Assembly (NCBI RefSeq): GCF_033958435.1 | Contig: NC_134146.1 | Span: forward strand, 25,566,501-25,630,500 | From: Carettochelys insculpta | Taxonomy: Eukaryota > Chordata > Testudines > Carettochelyidae | DNA: 64,000 nucleotides | Reading direction: 5' to 3' | Shown here: piece after piece, positions 12,601 to 22,613 of the stretch | Layout: each line of letters starts with the position of its first letter | How positions within the stretch are numbered: position 1 is the stretch's first letter | Position numbers and translations under genes: made by a program | Notes under the pieces: model-generated | The model's database searches: none | What the model was told of the DNA's origin: nothing | What the model saw: only the letters and a program-made list of their open reading frames with translations

Positions 12601-15600
12601 CAAAAACAGGAGAAAAACCATCTGAATGAATAACTGATGTCCTTCTGATTAGGATGGTTAGCTGCTCAATAAGATTAAAAATTAAGTGCAAATCCAAAAA
12701 AGACATCAATATAACAGATGAAAGAAGGATGGTTAGTGGTGGTCTCTTGTATAAAAATACAAAGGACAATATTTTTCAAAAAAAAAACCTCCCTATACAG
12801 CTTAAAATTTATGGAAAAAAATGCAAAACAAATTAGATACAAAAAGTTCTAAATTTTGTAGTTTTTATAAATGGGTTTTTTACAGAAAACTATTGGAAAC
12901 CTAAACATTTGGGTGCAGTGGGTGTGGTGTCTTTTTTTTTTTTTCTCCCTCCCCCCCCCCATGGGAGTTCCTGCATTTTATTAAGCAGATTTGTGATCAA
13001 ATTAGGTGTGATGCAGGAGAGTTGGATCCTCTGAATGCAACTCATGCCGAAACAAACCAAAAAGACTTCTGGCATGAGTCATATAATAACTATAGTTATG
13101 AATGTGTTTACAAATATTAATATACCTACAATCTAAAGACGATTCAAATGCCTTAATGTTTTGATACACAATTTCATAATAAATATCTTAGAAGAAAAAT
13201 TGTGCAAGCATCAAACTTTTTTTTTTTTTTTCGGTGAACACCTATTCACAGAACACCAGTTTGGAAAGTGCTGTGCTAGAGATTAATGCAGCAACATAAG
13301 CAATACTGTTGCTGGCTTAAGTTCAAACCATGTCTTGTGATCTGAAATATTGTCAGGTTAAAATTAGAATGCTTATTTTAAGAAGAAAGACATGGAACCC
13401 AGAGTGAACGCTCACTACTGAGAAGTTAGAATAAGCTGCAGTCAGTAAACTAATAGCTATTGTTATGTATGCCCTACTCCTTAGCTACAATTTTGCTGTA
13501 ATTAGTCATTTCACAAAAGAACTTCTATAATTGACTTTGCTGTGAGAGGGCAACTGCCTGTGCCTGGGCCAGGCAAAACTTCCTTACAAATTGAACTGAG
13601 ATGTACAGTCAACTAAAGTTGTTTAAAGCCTGAGGCATCTGGATTTTGCAAGTAACAGATGAACTATCAGGGTAGGCATTCTCAATGAACATCTTTTTGA
13701 TGTAGATGCTGAGATCTGAGACAATTCAGTAGTTGGAATTGTTTAAACTTACGCCGACGCATCTAATCCTTCAGAGTATCTGTGTTAAGATGTTAAGCTT
13801 TACACCTACATGCAAAGTTTTGCATGCTGTCAAGCTTCAAAAGCAGTGGATGGAGGCACTGTAGTATTTTCTCTTTTCCTTCTCTGAGAGCAGGAGAATA
13901 GTTACTGGTAGCAATCCACTTGAACATAAGGGCTTGGGGTGGTGTGTGTGGTTTTTTTTAATAAATAAATAAATAAACCCTATTTGCCCCAGACCACTAA
14001 ATGGCCTCCATGAGGATTGAACTCGAAACCACAGGTTTACAAGGCAATTTCATCTTAACTCCAGCATGAGTGGCAGTAGAGAAATTCAGGAATATATGGA
14101 ATGTGCTAGTGAAACTTAGAGAACTGGCATTCCACAGTGAAGTGTTTAATTTTATTCCCAAAACTGGAAGGATCCTTCTATAAACTCAGCATCTCTCAAA
14201 TGGAACCATTGCCTTCTGTACAGTGATGATTTGATTGGGTGTGTGGGGGGGGGGGGGGTGGAATGGTATTAATATACAAATATCACTGTTCACAAAAACA
14301 GACTTACTAGATTGCAAGTCTGTTCCTTTAGCTTTTTCTTTAAAGGCGGGGGGGAAGCATGCAGAGCACATTTTGTTTCTATTCCATTTAGAGCTGATGT
14401 AGTGTTGACTTGCCCTGAAACCGATCCAATTGAGGGAAGGCTGCCTTCAAGAGGATAAAATGGAATTGTCTTAATTACATTAAAGTGGTCTGGACTAGCT
14501 TAAAACTAAACTTAGCCATCAATTCCACTCCCTTACTCTCTAAAGAAGTGCACTTGAAGCTGGAAACCAAAGTTCTTCAAAGCAATCTCTTGTATGTTAC
14601 TTCAAGTTGACAGTTTGACCTAAACTCTAGCAGCAAGATTCCTTTAAGCTGTATACAATCACACAGCCTTAGATCACTGTCAGGCTTATGCTGGCACACA
14701 TTTTAAAAACATACCTTTTAATAAAACTTAGTTTTAACTTCCTCGAAAATGCTAAACTTCTAACATGCTGCGGCTCTTATTGATGTAGCTCTGTTTCCCT
14801 CAAGAGCTGAGGGAAGCCAGAGTATTTCCCAGCTGCAGCAGAGCACCAGGGAATTTGGCCCCTGGGGGACAGTAACATGAGCTTGTTGAATGATCTGAAG
14901 TGAAATGGGGAATTTGAAGATCAAAAACACCAACTTTTTTCAATTTTTCACTAAAGTGAAAATGGAATAGTTCTAGACTTTGAAAATCTCTGCCTGAAGA
15001 GTGGAGAGTGCTTAGATGAGGTTCCTGAAGGAAAGCTGCTTCTGAAACCAGAAGGGCTAAAAATAACTCATGCTTTGGTGAAGACAAACTGTCTAGCCAT
15101 GTATCACGAGGAGTTTGCTGGGCTGGGCTTTCTGGGCCTACTAGATTACTACTAGCAGGACTTCAAAAAGTATGTCCATACTATAGCTACATGTCTACTG
15201 ATGTAGAACTTTACCTTTTTTTTTTTTTTTTTTTTTTTTTAAATGAAATCACTCATCTGCCTAGAGAACCAAGACACCTAAGGGTTCTGAATGGCTATGT
15301 ATTTAAAGAACATAATTTGTCAGGGTGGGGTAGGAAATCCATTGACCACAACTGTAGAAGGTGACTGACTGACCCCAGACCCATCCCTTGAGCGGCTCTG
15401 GGCCCAGAAGACATCCGCCACCCTCCTCATCGTCTTCCTGTACTTGACTCCCATCTAGTCGTCTTGCCATCATGGGGGCACATATCCACCCACCTCTCAC
15501 TCACCTGCTCTCCTCCAGGCTATCTGTCCACTGCCCCCTGCACTGGCTTCCCTAGCCCCCTGCGTACCACATGCCTTCACATTCTCCTGTTTGGCTGCCC

Positions 15601-18600
15601 ACCTCGCCTCTCTGCCAATCTTCTCACCTAAATATTGGGACAAAACATCCTGATTGTATATGGTTTAGGATGCAGGACAAAGGACCAACTACTGAGACTG
15701 TCCTGATTTTTATCAAAGTATGGCACAGATACCTTTCCAGTGCCTCAAAACATGGGGCCAGGGGTAGTTGCCCCAGTTTGCCCTACCAACAGTACAGCTC
15801 TGGCCTGAACTACCCTCAGCAGAGCTGCTGTGGCAGAAGCTTCCTGAAGCTGGATATTCTGACCAACTAGAACTTCCCCTTCTATAGGACTGCAGCCTAA
15901 GAAACCAGTGATCTTGCCTCTGATGGCTGATTAAGCTAAGTGAATGGTGCCTAGCTATTTTGATCACTGAATCTGTAGTGGAAACTCTCACTCTTAAAAC
16001 TTGTTCTGATTGCAACTGCTGCTTGTGACTGTTCCATCCTGAGCTCTTGTGGACACCCAACTACCAAGAGACTGGCTGCCGTAAGTACTGAAATAGCCAA
16101 AAACTAGTGATTTGGGCTATTTTCAATCTGAATAAGCTATTTGAGAGAGAATTCCATCTGCATTCTCCTGTTGCATAGTGATGCTTTCAGTGTCAGTAAG
16201 CAGTAGCAATTTCTTAGCTTTTTCTTTAAGCACAGGAATGCTAGCCTGGTATGTACTTTTTCCTGGACATCTACTATCTACTTCCTTTTTCTCGTAGGTT
16301 TGGTGCAAATGCTAAAGTGGTGCATTTCTTAGGAAGACTGAAACCATGGAACTATACATATGACTCCAAGACAAAAAGCATAAAAGGTGACACAAGCGAT
16401 TCCACCATCATTCACCCAGAATTCATCAACATGTGGTGGGAAACCTTCATCACTAACATCTTACCACTACTAGAACAACATGGAATTGTTAAAGACACTG
16501 CTACAGGTGTAAAGGCGGTATGTCTTACCCTTATCTTGGATACCTGCATTAAAACAGTATAAATGGTAATGTTCTATCCTTCCCCATCCCAAGCTTCAAA
16601 TTACTGAAGGCTTTGGGAGAGTCCACTGACTTGGAAGTGTAGATTTCTCCAACTCCTTGTTTAAGACCATGGGGAAAAGTCGAACAAAGAAAATAGCAGG
16701 GTTACTCTGATCACTAGTACAAGTGTTTAGCCATCTCCTGCTCTAAATAACTACTGTGAACTGCAAGGAATTACTGAGGAATTGGCTAACAACAAAGCTG
16801 CAGAAACCGAATTGGGGTGAATCTCTCTTCAAATTACATACAGCGGCGTGACTCTTACCAACTGCAGATGAACAGCTTTAATCATCTAGCTCAAGCAGTG
16901 AAGGCTGAGCGTTTTGTGGGGCAGTCCTCAGATGACACCCAAACAAGGAGTCAGGATCCTGAAGCCCTTAAGTAATTTGTAGCAACTAACATTCCTACTA
17001 ATAGGAGTTGCCTGGCTGTTAATCAGCTTAAAGCTAACAAAAATAAATTTGAATAATTCTTTAACAGGAGTTCCCAGATTCACTGAACGAAATGTTTCTA
17101 ACTCTTCCGAAGTCCACGCATCTCAAGTTGGAGAGAACCTGAGACTGAACTTTCTCAGTTTACTTCTAGTAGTGAAGTTGTTACTGATCTAGAAATACTA
17201 ACCTGCTTCAGTTATCCTTGTTAAAAAGGATATTAGTCTTGTAACAATACTAAATTTTTACTGGAGATCACAAACAGGAGTTACTCCAGTAATTATTCCA
17301 CTCAGTGGAAAAGAGCATACCAAGCTCCAGTAAACTCTTTCATATCGGGCAGCCCTGGGACTGAGAGGCTGACAGATATTCAAATACAGTAAACTTTCAT
17401 ATCCGGCATTCTATCATCCAGAATGCTCAAGTAGCTGGCATTTTAACCATAAGTCAATTTTAGTTATGTTTTCCTTAAGTACATTAGTGATAGTAAATAC
17501 AAATAAGTATATGTTTTCAGCATACAATACTAAAGCACTCAGCATATACTGTTTAATATGTAATCTTGTCTTTTCTTTAGTATTATCCAGAAGATTTAAT
17601 ATCCAACAATATCCTGGTCCCAGGGCTGCCAGATATGAGAGTTTAGTGTGTTGTGGATAGAGGCATACCTAGCAATGCATAACACTAAAGAAAAACAAGA
17701 TTAGATACGTAGGGTTTAAAAAGCCAGTTATTTGAGAGTTCTGGATGATAGAATGCTGGATATGAGCATTTACAGTGCTTTGTAACCCACCCTTTACTGG
17801 CCAGCGCATGCCCTTCATCAAAGATCATAAAATGGGGGTAAAATATTGATGTCGAAAGGCCTAAAATTAGCATAAGTCAGGGACCTCCAATATTAGATGT
17901 CCCCCCCCCCCCCTTACAACAAAACTAAATTCCAAACAGTATTCAAAGTTCACTGGTTAGCAGAGGCCGTAACTGTGAGCGAGAATAAGCAATCTCACAC
18001 AGTGTTTAAGATTCCTCCCTTAATGACAGTGTGCAGTGAGGGGCACCACAACAGTGATATGGTAAAGGGTGTGCTCATCCCTTTAGGTCAGAAGCTACTG
18101 TGTAGAAATAACCTAACTGCACTAATATTCATGCATCTCTGAGTGCAGCTGCAGACAAGCATGACTAAGTGAACTTGGTACACCCAAGCACTGCTAATAG
18201 GAAGGAGATGAGAAAATAAATAGAATCCTACATGTCTAATGCTTGAATCTGACTAATCTACAAGAATCTAGAAAAACTAGTTTAGGAAGCTTCCTCTCCA
18301 TAAAATAAGAGGAAAGTGTAGGTTAAGGCAATTTTCTATCTTTTACTTTTTACATATGAAGTGTAATAGCATGTATGGAATGCAGCTTTGCAGTAACTTT
18401 ATACTAAAGTTAATATAACAAAATAAATTAGAAAGGCTGAGAACTTAAAACTAAGCCCAAAGTTACTGATCTATTAAGCTGTATTTTCTCTCACCCATCT
18501 TACACCTTTCTAATGAACTATTTGCAGCTATCGGGCTTGGTCTATTCTCTGGCTGTCTCTTGTGGCTTCTGTAGAGAGGTACGAAGAACTTAAACCAATA

Positions 18601-19010
18601 CTAACCAGTACTTTCCTGTGTGCCCTCCATTGACTTCTCAGATTTTTTGTTTTGGTTTTTTTGGCTAGGAAAGTTGTATAATTCCTGTATATGTTGTTTT
18701 TTTTTTTTTTTAAATGGTGCCTGCTGCTTTGCATGAGAGCATCTCATTGGTTCTCCTGCCCTCTATCGCTTGCTTAGAAATAGCCATATATGTCTTACAC
18801 AGAGAACTTACTGTGCTCTCCTTCCAGGAAGAGATTACAGAAGCCGTATCCCACATGTCACTTTCAACAGCACCAACATCGTCGCCTTCTCCCCCACAAA
18901 CCATATCTTCAGAAGAACGGAAGGAAAGGTGGGAGCAAGGCCAGGCTGACTACATGGGAGCAGATTCCTTTGACAATATTAAGAAAAAACTTGACACCTA
19001 CCTCCAGTAG
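3468..19010 (+). CDS. GYG1: Glycogenin-1 (3' part of gene, six exons; start off the left edge)
   Basis: Glycogenin is the self-glucosylating glucosyltransferase (GT8 family) that uses UDP-glucose to prime glycogen synthesis in the cytosol and then hands the primer to glycogen synthase. Joined exons are 3468-3642, 3889-4051, 10043-10169, 16298-16517, 18528-18578 and 18828-19010: 919 nt, one open frame ending in TAG, about 305 residues. Visible family marks are the DxD metal site (MDADT, end of the first exon here), [19 protein letters not shown], the autoglucosylation tyrosine context SLYSYLPAF (Tyr195 in mammals), VVHFLGR.KPWNY, and the C-terminal glycogen-synthase-binding segment [10 protein letters not shown]...DTYLQ. 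Human GYG1 is about 350 residues, so roughly 45 N-terminal residues (nucleotide-binding start of the fold) are missing because their exons lie left of position 1. All introns have GT..AG ends and compatible phases. No frameshift or stop is seen, so the gene appears intact here. GYG2 is an alternative, but the exon pattern and the HLTF neighbour favour GYG1. Confidence 0.96.
3889..4051 (+). CDS. GYG1: GYG1 exon (equivalent of human exon 4)
   Basis: 163 bp, phase 0 start, one base left over at the end. Acceptor ctacaactag, donor gtatgt. It reads [20 protein letters not shown] and continues through the substrate-binding [13 protein letters not shown] segment to GSFDG. Too interrupted by introns to give a long open frame, so it is easily missed. 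Confidence 0.96.
4052..10042 (+). other. GYG1 intron 4
   Basis: About 6 kb of mostly unique AT-rich sequence. It contains a poly(A) run at 7465-7489, a Penelope-like 3' end at 8845-8936 and a GC-rich block at 9240-9760 that looks like an old repeat. No exon is recognised. Confidence 0.6.
8845..8936 (-). mobile_element. Penelope-like element 3' end
   Basis: Reads, on the - strand, through taataaaattgtttgtcttt and aaggtgctacaggactgctt, the conserved 3' end of the family seen at 40.9 kb. Only one orientation is present here. Confidence 0.65.
10043..10169 (+). CDS. GYG1: GYG1 exon (equivalent of human exon 5, autoglucosylation site)
   Basis: 127 bp. Acceptor ctgctttcag, donor gtaagt. It reads [20 protein letters not shown], then [20 protein letters not shown]. 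The first Tyr of LYSYLP corresponds to the autoglucosylated Tyr195 of mammalian glycogenin-1. A 5'-truncated CR1 LINE begins within the first bases of the following intron. Confidence 0.95.
10174..10964 (+). mobile_element. CR1 LINE, 5'-truncated copy
   Basis: C-terminal part of CR1 ORF2 broken by frameshifts (fragments such as [20 protein letters not shown] and [15 protein letters not shown]), then the typical CR1 3' end ggggctggactcaatggcct and ttccagtcctagtgttctat. It is closely similar to the copy at 48.2-49.2 kb. Homology starts a few bases after the GYG1 exon 5 splice junction. Confidence 0.9.
11060..11540 (-). mobile_element. Penelope-like element, longer degenerate copy
   Basis: On the - strand it runs from a decayed GIY-YIG region (ccctctgccatgtacagtgg, about 11500-11525, where an intact copy would encode CHVHW/YIG-type residues) through the spacer shared with the 40.7 kb copy (cttgaataaagatctta) to the 3' end at 11060 (gctaacctctaaggtgtcac region). 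No intact frame. Confidence 0.65.
12391..12558. mobile_element. Penelope-like inverted composite with 12-bp target-site duplication
   Basis: Left arm 12403-12490 (- orientation, full tail ctagagaggcaacagtgtta then gcagtcctatagcactttaa). Right arm about 12500-12546 (+ orientation, agtgctacaggactgctttt). The whole unit is bracketed by the direct repeat aatgctcaaaag at 12391-12402 and 12547-12558. Confidence 0.8.
13965..14065 (-). mobile_element. tRNA-derived SINE head (fragment)
   Basis: On the - strand a pol III B-box-like stretch (ggtttcgagttcaatcctca) is followed by ggaggccatttagtggtctg and an ATTT microsatellite. This matches the head of tRNA-type SINEs of turtles as I remember them. The usual CR1-like tail is absent, so the copy is truncated. 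Confidence 0.5.
16298..16517 (+). CDS. GYG1: GYG1 exon (equivalent of human exon 6)
   Basis: 220 bp. Acceptor ttctcgtag, donor gtatgt. It completes an Ala codon and reads [20 protein letters not shown], then the more variable linker ([19 protein letters not shown]...) up to KDTATGVKA. It ends in phase 0, so the next 51-bp exon can be skipped without a frameshift. Confidence 0.95.
17328..17777 (-). mobile_element. TA-flanked MITE (outer, - orientation), interrupted by a sister copy
   Basis: The outer element is in two pieces, 17328-17386 and 17649-17777. It begins cagtaaactctttcatatcg and continues gggcagccctgggactgaga to tattcaaata, then resumes ttgtggatagaggcatacct and ends near gaatgctggatatgag. 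It aligns in reverse to the copy at 22310-22613. Its middle is internally deleted. Confidence 0.75.
17387..17648 (+). mobile_element. TA-flanked pogo/Tigger-like MITE (inner copy)
   Basis: Begins cagtaaactttcatatccgg and ends ccagatatgagagtttagtg, with the internal marker ttttagttatgttttcctta shared with the 22.3 and 48.1 kb copies. It sits after a TA at 17385-17386; the matching right-hand dinucleotide is now TG. Confidence 0.78.
18528..18578 (+). CDS. GYG1: GYG1 small cassette exon (17 codons)
   Basis: 51 bp, phase 0 at both ends. Acceptor ctatttgcag, donor gtacga. It encodes [17 protein letters not shown], close to the 17-residue mammalian segment that is alternatively spliced in human GYG1. 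Too short for ORF calling; found by homology between flanking exons. Because it is symmetric, both inclusion and skipping keep the frame. Confidence 0.9.
18828..19010 (+). CDS. GYG1: GYG1 terminal coding exon
   Basis: 183 bp including the TAG stop at 19008-19010. Acceptor tctccttccag. It reads [20 protein letters not shown], then [20 protein letters not shown] and ends DTYLQ. The last ~35 residues are the conserved peptide that recruits glycogen synthase; the Ser/Pro-rich stretch before it is the usual variable linker. Confidence 0.97.
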   Translation, partial: EEITEAVSHMSLSTAPTSSPSPPQTISSEERKERWEQGQADYMGADSFDNIKKKLDTYLQ

Positions 19011-19675
19011 AAGCATTTCTATTGCTCATGTTCACAGAGCTACAAGAACTGGTTCCAGAACTATCGCAGCTAGGAAAAGTGTTGAATATGGTCAGTTATG
19101 CTTGCTAGTAGTTTGATAAAACTCATGAGGCTGAAGATATTTGTAGTACTACAGGTGAGAACTGAGCAAAAGGTATAGAGTAGAAATCCTTGTGCCAGCT
19201 GTACCTAGAGTCCTGAAGTCTTCCCTTTTAAATAAGACTGCTGCATATGCCTATTTAAAAAACACACAAAACACTTACTGGGAACAGAGGCACTAAACTG
19301 GCTTGACACTTATTCCTTGAAACCAGTAAGACTGGGCTTTCTCTCTTTTAAAAGATGAATGGCATCACTCCCTTTGCTTGCTTTCTATACAGGAGACCCT
19401 GTTGCAGGGCAGGGAGGGTGGGTTGTTTAGAAGTTGTTGCAATGCTGCCTTATTGTAAATGCTAGTACTAAACTTATCATACAAACTTAATACAACTTCT
19501 AACAGCAAATGCATGGCTTTACTGTATTAGTCTCACACTGAAGATCTTGAGCAGGCTTTTATGTACAGTACATGCACCACAGAATCTTAGTTCTGTATAC
19601 TATGGGACTAGTAAAAGTGAGTTTTACTTGTAGTAATGCATTCGTTGCACAATAAATGCATCATGCATTTCTGGC
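19011..19675 (+). other. GYG1: GYG1 3' untranslated region (inferred)
   Basis: Runs from the stop codon to about 20 bases past the first clean AATAAA at 19651-19656. No coding potential or repeat is recognised in it. The exact end is inferred from the signal alone. Confidence 0.6.
19651..19656 (+). terminator. Polyadenylation signal AATAAA, GYG1
   Basis: Canonical AATAAA about 640 bases after the GYG1 stop, followed by a T-rich stretch (ttctggcttccctaattcag). First canonical hexamer downstream of the stop. Confidence 0.6.
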
Positions 19676-20206
19676 TTCCCTAATTCAGTCTTGAGTAATT
19701 TGAAGTAAAAATATTTAGTAAATCTGCAGAGGCCTCGAGGTCGTGTTAGAAATGTGACACCGCCACAGTAATTAAACTGTACAGCTAGTAACATTCCTTA
19801 CCTTCACAAGCTATTCTATGAGCCTACAACTTAATGGACATTTTGGAGGCAGTGTGAGTGTTCTGAAAAGGGGCTCAACCAGCTGAGTGGGACAAACTCC
19901 CTCATTCCCAGCTACTGATGTAATCTCTCATCTTGTTGGCAGGGGATAGTGATGACAATATAAAACCCACTTCTGCTGGTCAGACTAGGAGCAGAGACAT
20001 CTTTTAATGAGTACTTCTTTAAACAGACTAGTCAGCTCAGGAGACCTGACGTCCAGAGAATCTCATCCCTCAAGTCAACCAAAAGCTCTTCAGCATGATA
20101 AAGAATACATGTGCACTTCCTGCTGGAGGAGGGGGAGTGGGGCAGATCAACAATCTAGCATACAACAGCTGGGAGACTACACATGGAATCAAGTTTATCT
20201 CCCTGC

Positions 20207-20245
<39 letters not shown>

Positions 20246-22309
20246 ACAAGGTCTTAAAGGGTGCTTTAAGGATCACTTGCGAACAACTAGCTCCCTAGGG
20301 TTTAAGAGTCCACTGTATCAAGTTCCAATGCAGGTCCCTGGTACATAAATGTATCCCTAATAGGAAAGAAGGCCTATATAAACAATCATGCAAGGAGTAA
20401 GATAAATTTCCCTAGTGCTAGGGCTTGCCTCCTTCCATTATTGTTGACCAGAAGAGCAAGGCAATGCAATGTGAGGCTGTGTGTGTCAGGTGCCAAGGCC
20501 CTCCAGTAGACCTTCATATAGCTCCAAGCATATCACCTTCATAGTGTGTAATGAGGTAACATGGGGCTTTAACCATCACTCTAACCTCTCCTTTGTTTAC
20601 TGACTCTTCAGCTTGTCCCTATCAGCCTCTTTTTAGTCACCAGTTCATTCTCTTATCCTAGTATCTAGTCACTGCTCCAATATAGACTCTGCACATGTTT
20701 AAAAAAGCAAGTTACCAGTGTTCTATTTTTCTCCATTGGGGCAGAACAAATTTTGTTATGAACACCAAGGCATGTGTGGCTGTGCATCACCAACAGAAAC
20801 ACATGCTGCCACCTGTGGGTGCTCTGCTAATCAGCTGAGTGGCACCTAAATCTCTCCTGGGGGGGCCACCCAAGTGCTCCACTTACCAGGAACACTGGGT
20901 GTTACCTTACTCAAAATGTAGCAAAGGGTTCAAGCTAATTACTGTTTGAGAGGGTACCTGCCAGGTGTTAGTTCTATTAAGTTTAGCATCCTACTTAGAA
21001 CTAACAAGCCTGGAGTTTGTCAGCAGTTATAGCATTACTGCCATACTGTGCTACAAAGTAAATAATTCTGCAAAGGATGAACTATGTAGGGACAAGATCG
21101 GTAGTATACCAAGAGCCCGTATCTCTGCATCCCTTTATTTACTGCCTGAATACCACAATACTGGCACATAGCTTGTAGAATATGCCCTAAGACTTAACAC
21201 AGCTTTCATTAAGTGGATCCAGTACTTTGCTCTTAAGTCATAGTACTGTGCTCCATTTTTTAATGGGAGTCTGGGGCAAGCCCTCTGTGGTATAGGAATG
21301 TCAAAAGCATCTATGCCTTCTTTACAGTTAAGAAGGCTTTCCTGTGTCATCTGAAATGGAAGGGGCAAACATCTGCATCAACTGCATGCATTTGTATGTA
21401 GACATTTTCTCAATATAAGGAAATAGCCAGTTAAAATAAACGTGATTATAAATGTACCTTAGCAGTCCTTGGCCAGACAACAGGTAGATGTCCAGATTTT
21501 TCTTTCCAAAAGAGTTTAACAAAGGTGTGCACTCTCATTTAAAGCTGAGCTCTTCTATATGTTCATGCTACTTTTACTGTAGATCTATGTACCACATTCA
21601 CTAAAAGCTGAGGCTTCACCCATTTTCCACAGAAAAGACCAGGACTTTTTTCCAGCAGAACTGTGTTCTGCCACCATTTTTTCTGGTGGCATTTTTAAGA
21701 GGCACCACTGCCACTGCCCCCCTTCAGCTCCCTGCCTGCAGAGGAAAGAGCAGGACTTGATTTAATTGGTTTAATGGCCAGCTGGACCATTAAACTAATA
21801 CCTGCTCTTTCAACGCACTGGTCAGACAGCTGCTCCTGTGGCTGTATGTGGGGGGAGCCATGCAGCCAGCAAAGCAGCAGAAGCACATGGAGCTCCTTTT
21901 GAAATGTAAATCCTGGGATTGGGGGGGAGGGGGCAGTTTGGGAGGATTAAGCCTGGCAGTAGGTTGGTGCCAAGGGAGGGAGGCAAGGGGTTAGGGCTGG
22001 GGTGGGGGAGTTGAGCCAGGGTCATGTAGCTGCGAGGAGGGGTTGAGCTGGGGTGTCACAGTTGTGCAGGGGTGGGGGCGGTATTGAGCCAGAGCCATGC
22101 AGACAGTTGAGCCAGGAAAGTGGGGCTGTAGGGGTTGAGCTGAGGGGTGCTTGGGTGGAGAAGTTTAGAGCTGCAGGGAGGGGGGGCAGTTTGGGGCTTG
22201 AGTTCCAGCATCATTTTTGTATAGGAAAAACCCACTGGAAAAGACAATAGCCAACTTCTGTTAAGCGGTTCTAACTAATGTTTGAAATGAAACAAAAAAA
22301 ACTTGAGTA

Positions 22310-22613
22310 CAGTAAACCTTTTGTATTTCATATTTTATTATCCAGAACTCAAATAACCAGCATGTTAGCCATAAGTAAATTTTAATTATGTTTTCCCTAA
22401 GTTCAGTCTAGTGAAAATAAATTCAGTATAAGTTAAGTATACAATACTATTGTGGGTTCATAAAGTACTCTGCATACTTTTTTGTTTCTCTACATCTAAT
22501 CTTATTTTTCTTTAGCGTTATGCATTGTTAGGTATAGCTCTCTGATATCCAGCATATTTGAATTTCTGGCAACCTCACAGTCCCGGCGCTGCTGGATATG
22601 AAAGAATTTACTG
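22310..22613 (+). mobile_element. TA-flanked pogo/Tigger-like MITE, complete copy
   Basis: 304 bp between TA dinucleotides (22308-22309 and 22614-22615). Ends are cagtaaaccttttgtatttc and, inverted, cagtaaattctttcatatcc. Internal sequence is shared with 17.4 and 48.1 kb. No coding capacity. The superfamily is inferred from the TA target and CAGTA ends. Confidence 0.75.

Larger units (their letters stand above)
10965..16297 (+). other. GYG1 intron 5, remainder
   Basis: Repeat-rich intron: Penelope-like copies at 11060-11540 and 12391-12558, a tRNA-derived SINE head near 13970-14065, T and G homopolymers (for example the G run near 14247-14259 and the T run at 15218-15240). No exon is recognised; open frames here are short and unsupported. 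Confidence 0.6.
16518..18527 (+). other. GYG1 intron 6
   Basis: Contains the nested MITE pair at 17328-17777 and a C run near 17900. Otherwise unrecognised AT-rich sequence. Confidence 0.6.

Noticed and set aside
20007..20348. 113-codon frame with a poly-lysine tract
   Set aside because: The lysines come from a poly(A) run; no parent mRNA is recognised upstream, so I did not call a processed pseudogene.
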